From Akkermansia sp. (GTDB lineage Bacteria > Verrucomicrobiota > Verrucomicrobiia > Verrucomicrobiales > Akkermansiaceae): a DNA stretch of 37,961 bases. The notes beneath the pieces were generated by a model. That model saw only the letters and a program-made list of their open reading frames with translations, was not told the origin of the DNA and did no database searches. A program made the position numbers and the translations under genes. This document shows positions 16,074 to 27,439 of this stretch, one piece after another (within the stretch, counting starts at the first letter, position 1; the number at the start of each line of letters is the position of its first letter). The stretch covers positions 1-37,961 of the forward strand of contig JAGBDZ010000106.1 of assembly GCA_017937215.1 (NCBI GenBank). The letters are read 5' to 3'.

Positions 16074-16850
16074 ATGGAAACGCTCATCTCCCGTGGTATT
16101 ATTGAATCTTATTTCGGTAAACTTTCCTCCTGTCTGCAGCTGGATGCCGCCATCGTAGGCGGTGGCCCCTCCGGCATCGTGGCGGCCTATTATCTGGCCA
16201 AGGCCGGGCACAAGGTGGCGCTGCTGGACCGCAAGCTTTCCCCCGGCGGCGGCATGTGGGGTGGTGCGATGATGTTCAACGACATCGTGGTGCAGGAAGA
16301 GGCCATGCCCATCGTGGAGGAGCTGGAGCTTTCCTACCGCCCGTACGAAGCGGGAACCTACATCGTGGACTCCGTGCATGCCACGGCAGGCCTGCTCTAC
16401 CAGGCCACTAAGGCCGGTGCCACCATCTTCAACTGCTACTCGGTGGAGGATGTGGTGTACAAGCAGGGCCGCGTGGGCGGTGTGGTGGTGAACTGGACCC
16501 CCGTGCTGCGCGAGGGGCTGCACGTGGACCCCCTCACGCTGCTCTCGAAGACCGTGCTCGATGCCACCGGCCACGATTGCGAGATTGCCCGCACCGTGGC
16601 CCGCAAGAATGGCGTGAAGCTCGATACTCCCACCGGCGGTGTAGTGGGTGAAATGAGCATGGATGCCGCCGAGGGCGAGCGCTCCACCATTGATAACACC
16701 AAGGAGATTTACCCCGGCCTCTTTGTTTCCGGCATGGCGGCCAATGGCGTGAGCGGCAGCTTCCGCATGGGCCCCATCTTCGGCGGCATGCTTATGAGCG
16801 GCCGCAAGGTGGCTGAGCTCATGAGCGCCAGCATCCGCCAGCAAGGCTGA
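16074..16850 (+). CDS. thi4: Thi4-type thiazole synthase
   Basis: 258 residues. It makes the thiazole half of thiamin from NAD, glycine and sulfur. An FAD/NAD dinucleotide-binding motif GGGPSGIVAAYYLAKAG lies near residues 27-43, followed by SPGGGMWGGAMMFN, and the C-terminal GLFVSGMAANGVSGSFRMGPIFGGML. The segment before GHD reads LDAT. In plant and yeast suicidal enzymes I recall a sulfur-donating Cys at this point, so this one probably uses external sulfide as archaeal Thi4 does (from memory, needs alignment). Divergent thiE supplies the next step. The pair lacks thiG, thiS and thiC here. The older name Thi1/ribulose-1,5-biphosphate synthetase refers to the same family. Confidence 0.92.
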   Translation: METLISRGIIESYFGKLSSCLQLDAAIVGGGPSGIVAAYYLAKAGHKVALLDRKLSPGGGMWGGAMMFNDIVVQEEAMPIVEELELSYRPYEAGTYIVDSVHATAGLLYQATKAGATIFNCYSVEDVVYKQGRVGGVVVNWTPVLREGLHVDPLTLLSKTVLDATGHDCEIARTVARKNGVKLDTPTGGVVGEMSMDAAEGERSTIDNTKEIYPGLFVSGMAANGVSGSFRMGPIFGGMLMSGRKVAELMSASIRQQG

Positions 16851-16876
16851 TTCAACCTTTCATTATCACTCCCCCG

Positions 16877-16906
16877 CCCGCCGTAGGAAAATACCCCTGC
16901 GGCGGG
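16877..16906. terminator. Bidirectional terminator between thi4 and the 16915 gene
   Basis: 16877-16887 pairs with 16896-16906 (11 bp, one T-G wobble), AAAATACC loop, in the 64-base convergent gap. A T-rich stretch follows on the plus strand. Confidence 0.65.
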
Positions 16907-16914
16907 TGTAATCA

Positions 16915-17274
16915 TTATTTTCCCTCATCGTCGGGCGGACGCTTATTCAGCATCTTGCCGCCGAAGATGCTCTTTTCGCGGATTTTTGGGGGCAGGTCAT
17001 GGTAGTGCCTGCTGCCGTCATCCATCCCATACATGATGTTGAGGGCTTGTCGAATGTGATTCGTTGCCTCGGGAGACTCCTTTCTGGCCGGTTTCCGTTT
17101 TTTTACCTTCCGGCTCAGGTAGAACCCTATCACCAGTGTTAAAGCGATAATGCCCCCCACATAGCCGCTCATCCGGGCAAAGCGGTCCAGAGTATCATGC
17201 TCGTGGAAGAGAAAGGCACATACACCGCAGATGACGATGATGATGGTCAATGCTTTCCGGGTGTAGGAGTCCAT
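16915..17274 (-). CDS. Small two-helix membrane protein
   Basis: 119 residues, no recognised family. Two hydrophobic helices lie near the N-terminus (about residues 8-24 and 37-55), followed by a strongly basic KKRKPARK stretch that by the positive-inside rule should be cytoplasmic, and a polar tail of about 55 residues. The start at 17274 is chosen because a TTGACA/TAGAAT promoter ends 5 bases before it; the frame is open to 17289, inside the promoter. It is convergent with thi4 and divergent from the ABC transporter. Function unknown. Confidence 0.72.
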   Translation of the reverse strand: MDSYTRKALTIIIVICGVCAFLFHEHDTLDRFARMSGYVGGIIALTLVIGFYLSRKVKKRKPARKESPEATNHIRQALNIMYGMDDGSRHYHDLPPKIREKSIFGGKMLNKRPPDDEGK

Positions 17275-17279
17275 AGCTG

Positions 17280-17308
17280 ATTCTAACATGGGTAACCAGG
17301 CCTGTCAA
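17280..17308 (-). promoter_or_regulatory. Promoter of the 16915-17274 gene
   Basis: On the minus strand, perfect TTGACA (17303-17308), 17-base spacer, TAGAAT (17280-17285). Five bases separate it from the ATG, so the mRNA probably begins at or next to the start codon. Confidence 0.8.
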
Positions 17309-17343
17309 TCCGGGTTGAAAATGAGCATTTTTTGTTTTTAACT

Positions 17344-17372
17344 TTGCAAATTCTATGGCGTTGTGGTATTCT
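17344..17372 (+). promoter_or_regulatory. Promoter of the amino-acid ABC transporter operon
   Basis: TTGCAA (17344-17349), 17-base spacer, TATTCT (17367-17372), 8 bases to the ATG at 17381. Predicts a leaderless mRNA. Confidence 0.65.
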
Positions 17373-17380
17373 CCACGCAC

Positions 17381-18865
17381 ATGCCCGGTATAGTATATAA
17401 GAAATGGCTGGCAGTGATGCTGGCGTTCATGGCCCTTTTCCTGACTTCTTGTGGGGAGAAAGAGGCAGAGCGCGGCAAGCTGATTATGGTGACAAACGCC
17501 ACGTTCCCCCCGTATGAGTTCTACCAGGGGAGCCGCATTGTGGGCATTGATGCCGACATGGTGCGAGAGATTGCCAAACGCAATGATCTGGAGCTGGTGA
17601 TTGAGGATATGGCCTTCGATTCCGTGATTGCCGCTGTGCAGACCGGCAAGGCGGATGTGGCGGCTTCCGGTATCACGGTGACGGAGGATCGCAAGAAGCA
17701 GATTGATTTCACCACCAGCTACGTGAAGGCTGATCAGGTCATCATCATGCGCAAGGGTGATGCCATTGCCGGCCCGGAGGATTTGAAGGGCAAACGCATT
17801 GGTGTGCAGCACGGCACCACGGGCGACCTGTACGTGACAGAGAACCTCCAGGAGCCTGAGCGCTTCCAGGATGGTGCACTGGCCGTGGCCTCGCTGGTGA
17901 CGGGCAAGATTCACGCGGTGGTGCTCGATAGCGCCCCGGCAGAGGAACACGTGGCCCGCAACAAGGGTATCTGCATTCTGCCCACAGCATTGGTGTCAGA
18001 GGAATACGCCATGGCTATCAGCAAGTCCCGCCCGGAGCTGCTGGCCATGTTCAACCGCACCATGGCTGAAATGAAAGCGGACGGCACCATGGACACCATC
18101 TGGGCCCGCTATCTGGATAAGGATGGCAAGCCGCTGGCGGTGCCTGCCGTGGTGGCTGAGGAGGAAAAGGGAATGTGGGGCCGCCTGGCCGATTCCTTCG
18201 AGGTGAACTTCGTGAAGGACGACCGCTGGCACTACCTGGTGGATGGTTTCCTGGTCACGATTGAGATTTCTGCCTGCGCGGTGCTCATGGGCCTGTGCAT
18301 CGGTTTCCTGGTGGCGGTCATCCGCAGTGCGCATGACCAGACCGGCCGCTACAAGGTGCTCAACTTCCTGTGCCATATTTACCTGACGGTGGTGCGCGGC
18401 ACTCCGGTGGTGGTGCAGCTGCTCATCATCTATTTCGTGATTTTCGGCTCGGTGGATGTGAGCAAGGTGCTGGTGGCCATTGTGGCCTTCGGTGTGAACA
18501 GCGGCGCTTATGTGGCGGAAATCATCCGTTCCGGCATCATGGCGGTGGATTCTGGCCAGATGGAGGCTGGTCGCAGCCTGGGCCTGAGCTATGGCACCAC
18601 TATGCGTTCGGTCATCCTGCCGCAGGCCTTCAAGAATGTGCTGCCGGCGCTGGGCAATGAGTTCATTGTGCTGCTCAAGGAGACGTCCGTGTGTGGTTAT
18701 ATTGCCCTGCAGGACCTCACCAAGGGTGGTGATATCATCCGCAGTCAGACCTACGATGCTTTCCTGCCGCTTATTGCGGTTGCGCTCACCTACCTGGTAG
18801 TGGTGGTGTGCCTGAGCCAGTTGCTGAAGAAACTTGAAAACTCCCTGAAGAAGAATGAACGCTGA
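17381..18865 (+). CDS. Amino-acid ABC transporter: binding protein fused to permease
   Basis: 494 residues. A lipoprotein signal with lipobox LTSC places the modified Cys at residue 24. A family 3 solute-binding domain follows (about 35-255, with ATFPPYEFY, GIDADMVREIAKRNDLELV and the GKADVAASGITVTEDRKKQIDFT region). A His/Glu/Gln-type permease domain (about 285-490) has several membrane helices and the ATPase-docking EAA loop (EAGRSLGLSYGTTMRSVILP). Fused receptor-permeases of this kind import polar amino acids such as glutamine, arginine or histidine; the substrate cannot be told from sequence. The start at 17381 follows the promoter and puts the signal peptide at the N-terminus. It overlaps the ATPase gene by 11 bases. 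Confidence 0.92.
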   Translation: MPGIVYKKWLAVMLAFMALFLTSCGEKEAERGKLIMVTNATFPPYEFYQGSRIVGIDADMVREIAKRNDLELVIEDMAFDSVIAAVQTGKADVAASGITVTEDRKKQIDFTTSYVKADQVIIMRKGDAIAGPEDLKGKRIGVQHGTTGDLYVTENLQEPERFQDGALAVASLVTGKIHAVVLDSAPAEEHVARNKGICILPTALVSEEYAMAISKSRPELLAMFNRTMAEMKADGTMDTIWARYLDKDGKPLAVPAVVAEEEKGMWGRLADSFEVNFVKDDRWHYLVDGFLVTIEISACAVLMGLCIGFLVAVIRSAHDQTGRYKVLNFLCHIYLTVVRGTPVVVQLLIIYFVIFGSVDVSKVLVAIVAFGVNSGAYVAEIIRSGIMAVDSGQMEAGRSLGLSYGTTMRSVILPQAFKNVLPALGNEFIVLLKETSVCGYIALQDLTKGGDIIRSQTYDAFLPLIAVALTYLVVVVCLSQLLKKLENSLKKNER

Positions 18866-19586
18866 TAATATATTGGAGGTGCGCGACCTGGTGAAGGAAT
18901 TCGGCGACCATCGCGTGATTGATGGTGTGTCCGTGGGTGTGAAGAAGGGCGAGGTGGTGTTCCTCCTGGGCCCCAGCGGCGCCGGCAAGAGCACGGTGAT
19001 GCGCTGCATGAATTTCCTGGAGACCCCCACGGGCGGCGAGGTGCTTTTCCACGGCCAGCCGGTGGACCGCAGCGAGAACGGCCTGAACCACTACCGCGCC
19101 AAGGTGGGCATGGTGTTCCAGCATTTCAACCTCTTTGCCAACCTCACCATCCTGGATAATATCACCCTGGCTCCGGTGAAATGCGGGCTCATGAGCCGCA
19201 CCGAGGCTGAGACCCAGGCGCTGCACCTGCTGCATCGCATTGGCCTGCGCGATAAGGCCAAGGCCTACCCCTCCCAGCTTTCCGGCGGGCAGAAGCAGCG
19301 CGTGGCCATTGTGCGTGCGTTGGCTATGAATCCCGAGGTGCTCCTTTTCGATGAGCCGACCTCCGCCCTGGACCCCGAAATGGTGGGTGAGGTGGAAAAC
19401 CTCATGCGGGAACTCGCCAAGGATGGCATGACCATGCTGGTGGTTTCTCACGATACTGATTTTGCCATGGAACTGGCCGACCGCATCGTGTTCCTGGCCG
19501 ATGGCAAGCTTGTGGTGGATGCCCCGCCCGCCGTCATCGCCGCCAGCGATAATCCCCGTATCCGTGATTTCTTCTCTATTAGATAA
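18855..19586 (+). CDS. Amino-acid ABC transporter ATP-binding protein
   Basis: 243 residues, the standard length for GlnQ/HisP/ArtP-type ATPases. Walker A GPSGAGKST at 39-47, a Q-loop in the GMVFQHFNLF segment, signature LSGGQKQR, Walker B LLFDEPTSALDP and the H-loop in VVSHD are all intact. It powers the fused receptor-permease encoded immediately upstream, with translational coupling through the 11-base overlap. The two genes together are a complete importer. The operon ends at a terminator 33 bases later. The exact amino acid is unknown, so no gene symbol is given. Confidence 0.95.
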   Translation: MNADNILEVRDLVKEFGDHRVIDGVSVGVKKGEVVFLLGPSGAGKSTVMRCMNFLETPTGGEVLFHGQPVDRSENGLNHYRAKVGMVFQHFNLFANLTILDNITLAPVKCGLMSRTEAETQALHLLHRIGLRDKAKAYPSQLSGGQKQRVAIVRALAMNPEVLLFDEPTSALDPEMVGEVENLMRELAKDGMTMLVVSHDTDFAMELADRIVFLADGKLVVDAPPAVIAASDNPRIRDFFSIR

Positions 19587-19618
19587 GAATTGCCGGGAAT
19601 TACAATGTTTAATATAAA

Positions 19619-19645
19619 CGAGCACCCAATCGGGTGCTCGTTTTT
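19619..19645 (+). terminator. ABC transporter operon terminator
   Basis: Perfect 9-bp stem (19619-19627 with 19632-19640), AATC loop, followed by TTTTT. Confidence 0.93.
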
Positions 19646-19687
19646 GCGTGAAAATGTGCAAGTTCCATCAATGCCTGATGCGTAGGC

Positions 19688-20200
19688 TCACTCCTTTGTG
19701 CGTTTATTGGGGCCATCGCCTACGGAGACGACTTCTACCTCCACCTGGTGCACGCCCCACTTGTGGAAACCGATTTCGCGGGCCACGGCGGGGCTGATGT
19801 CGATGATACGGCGGCGGTTGAAGGGGCCTCGGTCGTTCACACGCACCAGGCAGCTTTTGCCGGTAGAGGTGCTGGTGACTCGCACAACGCAGGGAAGGGG
19901 CAGAGTGCGGTGCGCAGCGTATTTGGCGCCGTAGCGCAGGCGCTCACCCATGGCGCCGATGCTGTTGCCACCCTCGTAGAGCGAGGCTTCACCTGTTTCG
20001 CGGTATTGGAGTGCCTCCAGCATGCCCATGGGGCGGTAGCGGCGGCCGTTCACCGTATAGGGCGATTTCTTGAGCTTGGGTTCGGGGCGGGTGTCCTCCG
20101 CGAAGGTGCGTTTCCAGTCCTTGCGCCAGGAGCACCCGGTGCCCGGCAGCAGAATGCCGGCTGCCAGAATCAGGAGCGTAAGTCGGGGGATGCCTCGCAC
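19688..20200 (-). CDS. rlpA: RlpA-like double-psi beta-barrel lipoprotein
   Basis: 170 residues. Hydrophobic N-terminus with a probable lipidation Cys (LLPGTGC, an imperfect lipobox). The C-terminal double-psi beta-barrel shows GEASLYEGG, MGERLRYGAKYAAHRTLPLP and CLVRVNDRGPFNRRRIIDIS, with the His (AAHRTLP) and Asp (NDRGPF) that are catalytic in RlpA lytic transglycosylases. RlpA cuts denuded glycan strands at the division septum. The SPOR domain of longer homologues is absent, so septal targeting may differ. GTG at 20200 is preferred over a TTG at 20242 because it places the signal peptide at the N-terminus. It lies 67 bases downstream of mpl on the same strand, a cell-wall pairing. Confidence 0.85.
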   Translation of the reverse strand: MRGIPRLTLLILAAGILLPGTGCSWRKDWKRTFAEDTRPEPKLKKSPYTVNGRRYRPMGMLEALQYRETGEASLYEGGNSIGAMGERLRYGAKYAAHRTLPLPCVVRVTSTSTGKSCLVRVNDRGPFNRRRIIDISPAVAREIGFHKWGVHQVEVEVVSVGDGPNKRTKE

Positions 20201-20267
20201 GGTGTTATTCTGATAAAAAGTTCTGAACCTTGCAGGAGGCAATCAAGATGGCGCTTATGCTTATCTG

Positions 20268-21710
20268 TTACTGAGCCAGGGCGATGAGCAGCTTGTTGTG
20301 GATGCCGCCGAAGCCGCCGTTGCTCATCACGAGCAGTACATCGTTCGGGTGCACGTGAGTGACCACATGGGCCACGATGTCGTCCACATTCTTGCCCACA
20401 TAGGCATCGGTGCCGGCGGCCTGAATATCGGCCAGCAGCTTGTCTTCGTCCAGCCTCTGCTCAGGGGTGAGGCGCTTGTTGTTCTCAATGGGGGAGATGA
20501 CGGCAAAATCGGCATCTGCCAGTGCTTCGGCCAGCTCGTTCTGGAAGAGATTGCGGATGGTGGTGTTGCTGCGGGGTTCAAAGAGCACCCAGAGGCGGCT
20601 CTTCGGGAAACGCTGGCGCAGACCCGCAATGGCCTGGCGAATGGCAGTGGGGTGGTGGGCAAAATCGTCCACTACGGTCACGCCGTTCACAGTGCCGCGC
20701 ACTTCCTGGCGGCGGGCCACGCCTTCAAAGCTGCTGAGTGCAGCACGGATTTCATCGGCGTTCAGCCCAGAGAAGGCTGCGGCGCAGGCGGCCATGGCGG
20801 CATTGCGCACATTGAAATCGCCGATCATGGGCACGCTGAAGCGCTCGCCGCAAAGCGGGCAGGGGGCTGTTTCCTCGCCTTCGGCGGCGGGTTTGCAGGT
20901 GAGGGTGAAGCTGCAGCCGTCTGTGCGGTGCTCCAGGTCCGTGATGCGGATGTTGGCATCCTCGGCCATGCCGACGCTCACCAGCTTCACCATGCGCAGC
21001 TCAGTGGCGGCGCAGGCGCGCACATCGGCGCAGTTCGGGCAGTCAGCATTGATGAAGACGATGCCGTTGCGGGGAACGGCGCGCAGCAGACGCTTGAAAG
21101 AGAGTTTGATTTCCTCCACATTGGCGTAGATGTCGGCGTGGTCCATCTCAATGTTGTTGATGATGACCACCTCGGGCAGGTAATGGAGGAACTTGGAGCG
21201 CTTGTCGAAGAAGGAGGTATCGTACTCATCGCCCTCCAGCACGCAGAAATCGGAATCAGTGAAGCGGCCGCCGCGGCCCAGGTTGCGCGCAATGCCGCCA
21301 ATCATGAAACTGGGGTTCTTGCCGTTGGCTTCCAGCATCCAGGCCAGCATGGAGGAAGTGGTGGTCTTGCCGTGCGTGCCGGTCACCACCAGGTTGCGCT
21401 TGCCCCACAGGAAGAACTCCTTCATCGTCTCCGGCAGGCTCATGTAGCGCAGGCGCTTCTCCAGCACGGCTTCCACCTCGATATTGCCGCGGCTCATGGC
21501 ATTGCCAATGACCACCAGGTCGGTGTCGGCCGGGATGTTGGCGGGGTTGTACCCCTGGAAAATCTGAATCCCCTCGTTCTCGAGGAAGGTGGACATGGGC
21601 GGGTAGACGTTGGCATCAGTGCCGGTTACCACGTAGCCCTGTCGTGCCATGGCCGATGCGACGGCCCCCATGGCGGTGCCACAAATCCCGAGAAAGTGAA
21701 CGTGTTTCAT
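20268..21710 (-). CDS. mpl: UDP-N-acetylmuramate:murein tripeptide ligase
   Basis: 480 residues. It attaches recycled L-Ala-gamma-D-Glu-meso-DAP tripeptide to UDP-MurNAc, a peptidoglycan salvage step. It has the Mur-ligase layout: Rossmann N-domain (HFLGICGTAMG), ATP-binding GTHGKTT at 111-117, and a C-domain with DDFAHHPTAI and FEPRSNT. The segment LEGDEYDTSFFDKRSKFLHY is characteristic of Mpl and separates it from MurC. An unusual middle insertion carries CKPAAEGEETAPCPLCGERF, a CxxC-containing zinc-ribbon-like stretch that I do not associate with the family. The ATG at 21710 begins the conserved N-terminus; the open frame upstream runs antisense through gyrB and is not coding. Confidence 0.92.
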   Translation of the reverse strand: MKHVHFLGICGTAMGAVASAMARQGYVVTGTDANVYPPMSTFLENEGIQIFQGYNPANIPADTDLVVIGNAMSRGNIEVEAVLEKRLRYMSLPETMKEFFLWGKRNLVVTGTHGKTTTSSMLAWMLEANGKNPSFMIGGIARNLGRGGRFTDSDFCVLEGDEYDTSFFDKRSKFLHYLPEVVIINNIEMDHADIYANVEEIKLSFKRLLRAVPRNGIVFINADCPNCADVRACAATELRMVKLVSVGMAEDANIRITDLEHRTDGCSFTLTCKPAAEGEETAPCPLCGERFSVPMIGDFNVRNAAMAACAAAFSGLNADEIRAALSSFEGVARRQEVRGTVNGVTVVDDFAHHPTAIRQAIAGLRQRFPKSRLWVLFEPRSNTTIRNLFQNELAEALADADFAVISPIENNKRLTPEQRLDEDKLLADIQAAGTDAYVGKNVDDIVAHVVTHVHPNDVLLVMSNGGFGGIHNKLLIALAQ

Positions 21711-21744
21711 ATTGTTCCTGACAATGCGTAGAAGTGCCACAAAG

Positions 21745-21771
21745 GTTATATCATATGCCCTGCCATTGCAA
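21745..21771 (-). promoter_or_regulatory. Possible mpl promoter
   Basis: On the minus strand, TTGCAA (21766-21771), 15-base spacer, TATAAC (21745-21750). It would give a leader of about 28 bases. The spacer is short. Confidence 0.4.
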
Positions 21772-21935
21772 GTATTTTTTAGGGCATGATGTGAAGAATG
21801 AAAATTTCTGTAAAATGCCACAGAATAGGCTTGTAGTGCCCTGTGTGGTGAAATGGACTCTGTGTCCAGAATGGGGTGCTGCCGCCTTTCAGGGCGTGTG
21901 TGACGCGATTTTTGTAAAAATGACATACTATATAA

Positions 21936-24533
<2,598 letters not shown>

Positions 24534-24558
24534 CCCCAAACCGATTTCTGACTGAATT

Positions 24559-27162
24559 ATGAGTGAAACAAGAATTCGCCCGGTAGACGTGGCCGAGGAG
24601 GTTTCCCGCAGCTTCCTGGACTACTCCATGTCGGTGATTATCTCCCGCGCCCTGCCGGATGCCCGCGACGGCCTCAAGCCCTCGCAGCGCCGCGTGCTCT
24701 ACGCCATGCACGAGCTCGGTCTGGTGCCCAGCAAAGGCACAATCAAGTGCGGTAAAATCGTGGGTGACACCATCGGTAACTACCACCCGCACGGTGACCA
24801 GTCCGCCTACGGCACGCTGGTGACCATGGCCCAGCCCTGGAACATGCGCGACATTCTGGTGCAGGGGCAGGGTAACTTCGGTACGCCGGAAGGCGACCCG
24901 CCCGCCGCCATGCGATACACCGAAGCCAAGCTGAGCCACCTGGGTGTGGCCCTCATGGATGACCTGGACAAGGATACGGTGGATTTCCAGCCGAACTACG
25001 ACAACCGCCTCACGGAGCCCGTGGTGTTCCCCTCCGCTTTCCCGAACCTGCTGGTGAACGGCGGCACGGGTATTGCCGTGGGTATGGCTACCAACATGGC
25101 TCCGCACAACCTGGGCGAAGTGGTGGACGGCATCTGCGCCTATATTGATAATCCCCACATCACCAGCGAGGCTCTGCGTGCCTACATCAAAGGCCCGGAC
25201 TTCCCCACCGGTGGCTATGTGCTGGGTTACAAGGGAATCGACAGCTACTTCCGCACCGGCCGCGGCAGCGTACGCATGCGCGGTAAGATGGAAGTAGTGA
25301 CCAATGAGAACGGCCGCGAGTTCATCCATATCTCCGATGTGCCCTACGGTGTGAACCGCGCTGTGCTGCAGGAGCGCATCGCTGAGCTGGTGCGTGATAA
25401 GATTATCACCGATATCGCCGGTATGCGCGACCTGACGGACTACATCGAGATTGAGCTGAAGCGCGATGCCCGCCCGCAGGTGGTCATCAACCAGCTCTAC
25501 AAGCTCACCAGCATGGAGACTTCCTTCTCCGTGAACATGCTGGCTATTCACGAGGGCCGCCCCAAGGTGCTCACCATGAAAGATGCCATCAACTTCTACG
25601 TGGAGCACCGCCGCGAGGTGGTGGTGCGCCGCACGAAGTTCCTGCTCCGCAAGGCTGAGGACCGCGCCGAGGTGCTCGAGGCCTACCTCATCGCCCTGGC
25701 GAACATGGATGAGTTCATCCGCATCATCCGCGACTCAAAGAACCGCGAGGACGCCCGCAACCGACTCATGCAGTTCAGCTTCCCGGTGGAGCTGGCCCGC
25801 GGCCTCGGCATCCTCATCCACAGCCAGCCCTCCGTGCAGGGGGATAAGTACATCTTCACCGAACGCCAGGTGAACGCCATTCTGGAACTCCGCCTCTACC
25901 AGCTCACTGCTCTGGAAAACGACAAGATTTCCGACGAGTACAAGAAGCTGCTGGAGCTCATCGAGGACTACCTGGACATCCTGGCCAACGAGAGCCGCGT
26001 GCTCGGCATCGTGAAGGACGAGCTGCGCGTCATCAAGGAGAAGTATGCCACCCCGCGCATGACCCACATCATTCCGTTCGAGGGCGATATGGCCATCGAG
26101 GACCTCATCCCGAACGATTCCATGATTGTGACCATCACGCACAGCGGCTACATCAAGCGCACGAACTCGGATGAGTACCGTCTGCAGGCCCGCGGCGGCA
26201 AGGGTATCAAGGCCGCCACGACCAAGAGCAAGAAGGATGCCAACGACTTTGTGGAGCACCTGTTTGCCGCCCAGAATCACGACTACATCATGTTCTTCAC
26301 AAACACCGGCCGCGTGTATGTGGAGCGTGTGTACGAGATTGACGAGGCCGCTCGCAGTGCTCAGGGCCGCTCCATCAAGAACCTCCTGGATATGCAGGCG
26401 GATGAGCGCATTGCCGCCATCCTGCGTCTGGAGCGCCGCGTGAGCGAGGATGGCAAGGACATCACCTTCGCCGAGGATTCCGGTAACGTGGTGTTCGCCA
26501 CCAAGGACGGCACCGTGAAGAAGACCGCGCTCAACGACTTCGTGAACTACCGCAAGGCCGGTATCATCGCCATCAACCTGGAGGAAGGCAACACGCTCGT
26601 GAATGCCGCACTCACCTCCGGCTCCGATGAAGTGGTGCTGGTGACGCACGACGGCATGAGCATCCGCTTCAGCGAGAGCGATATGCGTGCCCAGGGCCGC
26701 AACACCATCGGTGTGCGCGGTATCAAGCTGCGCGAGGGCGACTACGTGGTGGCCCTGGCCGTGGTGCAGCAGGATGCCAACCTGCTCGTTGTTTCCGAGA
26801 ATGGCCTTGGCAAGCGCACGCCCTTCGATGAATACCGCCCGCAGAGCCGCGGTGGTATCGGTATCAAGACCATGAACTGCACGGATAAGACCGGCCGCGT
26901 GGTCTCCGCCACCACGGTGACGGATGCCGATGAACTCATGATTATGACCACCGGTGGCCAGTCCGTCCGCATGAAGGTCGATACCATCCGCGAGACCGGC
27001 CGCGCCACCCAGGGCGTGAAGCTCATCACGCTGGATGGCAAGGAATCCATCCAGGAAATCACCCTCGTCATCCCCGATGACGATGAGGACGAGGAGGAAG
27101 CCGCCGATACCCCGGAAGGTGACTCCGCCCCTGCCGATGAAGCCGAGGCCCCCCAGGAGTAA
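24559..27162 (+). CDS. gyrA: DNA gyrase subunit A
   Basis: 867 residues. DNA breakage-reunion subunit with catalytic Tyr120 in AAMRYTEAKL. The C-terminal beta-pinwheel carries the GyrA box QARGGKG at 543-549, which separates it from ParC. The tail is strongly acidic (DDDEDEEE, then Pro/Ala/Glu-rich). The quinolone-binding helix reads HPHGDQSAYG: positions equal to E. coli Ser83 and Asp87 are Gln81 and Gly85, so the water-metal bridge that anchors fluoroquinolones should be lost. The last codons (CCCCAGGAGTAA) and the 54 bases after them are repeated at 28478-28543 beyond the RhuM gene, marking an insertion at the gyrA 3' end. Co-transcribed with gyrB. Confidence 0.97.
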   Translation: MSETRIRPVDVAEEVSRSFLDYSMSVIISRALPDARDGLKPSQRRVLYAMHELGLVPSKGTIKCGKIVGDTIGNYHPHGDQSAYGTLVTMAQPWNMRDILVQGQGNFGTPEGDPPAAMRYTEAKLSHLGVALMDDLDKDTVDFQPNYDNRLTEPVVFPSAFPNLLVNGGTGIAVGMATNMAPHNLGEVVDGICAYIDNPHITSEALRAYIKGPDFPTGGYVLGYKGIDSYFRTGRGSVRMRGKMEVVTNENGREFIHISDVPYGVNRAVLQERIAELVRDKIITDIAGMRDLTDYIEIELKRDARPQVVINQLYKLTSMETSFSVNMLAIHEGRPKVLTMKDAINFYVEHRREVVVRRTKFLLRKAEDRAEVLEAYLIALANMDEFIRIIRDSKNREDARNRLMQFSFPVELARGLGILIHSQPSVQGDKYIFTERQVNAILELRLYQLTALENDKISDEYKKLLELIEDYLDILANESRVLGIVKDELRVIKEKYATPRMTHIIPFEGDMAIEDLIPNDSMIVTITHSGYIKRTNSDEYRLQARGGKGIKAATTKSKKDANDFVEHLFAAQNHDYIMFFTNTGRVYVERVYEIDEAARSAQGRSIKNLLDMQADERIAAILRLERRVSEDGKDITFAEDSGNVVFATKDGTVKKTALNDFVNYRKAGIIAINLEEGNTLVNAALTSGSDEVVLVTHDGMSIRFSESDMRAQGRNTIGVRGIKLREGDYVVALAVVQQDANLLVVSENGLGKRTPFDEYRPQSRGGIGIKTMNCTDKTGRVVSATTVTDADELMIMTTGGQSVRMKVDTIRETGRATQGVKLITLDGKESIQEITLVIPDDDEDEEEAADTPEGDSAPADEAEAPQE

Positions 27163-27216
27163 AGCTCATCTGCAACCCTGACCAACTCATAAGTCTTACC
27201 CCGCCTGCCATCCCGG
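27151..27216 (+). repeat. 66-bp direct repeat, left copy (gyrA 3' end)
   Basis: Covers the last four codons of gyrA including the stop, plus the following 54 bases. It matches 28478-28543 at 61 of 66 positions without gaps (offset exactly 1327). Mismatches are at 27163, 27167, 27173, 27197 and 27212. It behaves like an attachment site or a duplicated target. Confidence 0.9.
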
Positions 27217-27226
27217 CAGGCGGGGT
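27198..27226 (+). terminator. gyrBA terminator hairpin
   Basis: Perfect 12-bp G/C stem (27198-27209 with 27215-27226), ATCCC loop, no T run after it. It spans the right edge of the direct repeat; the right copy keeps only the left arm (28525-28536), so it cannot form this hairpin. Confidence 0.7.
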
Positions 27227-27439
27227 GAGTGGAAAATCAGATAATATTCCTAATGCTGCTTTATGGTTTTGGTGATAAACGGCGTTTTGAGGTAAAAGAA
27301 AGACGGTCTTTAAATAAATAAATTATCATAACTTTATTATAAGGCTTGTGTTGAGGGATATTCGAAGTGGGAAAAAATATTTCCCGGTTGGCCATAAATT
27401 AGGAAAATAACTAAGAAGGATTGATATATATACTTCCCT

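Noticed and set aside
27217..27439. Hidden small gene or integrase remnant in the AT-rich start of the RhuM cassette
   Set aside because: All frames have early stops and nothing resembles a recombinase.
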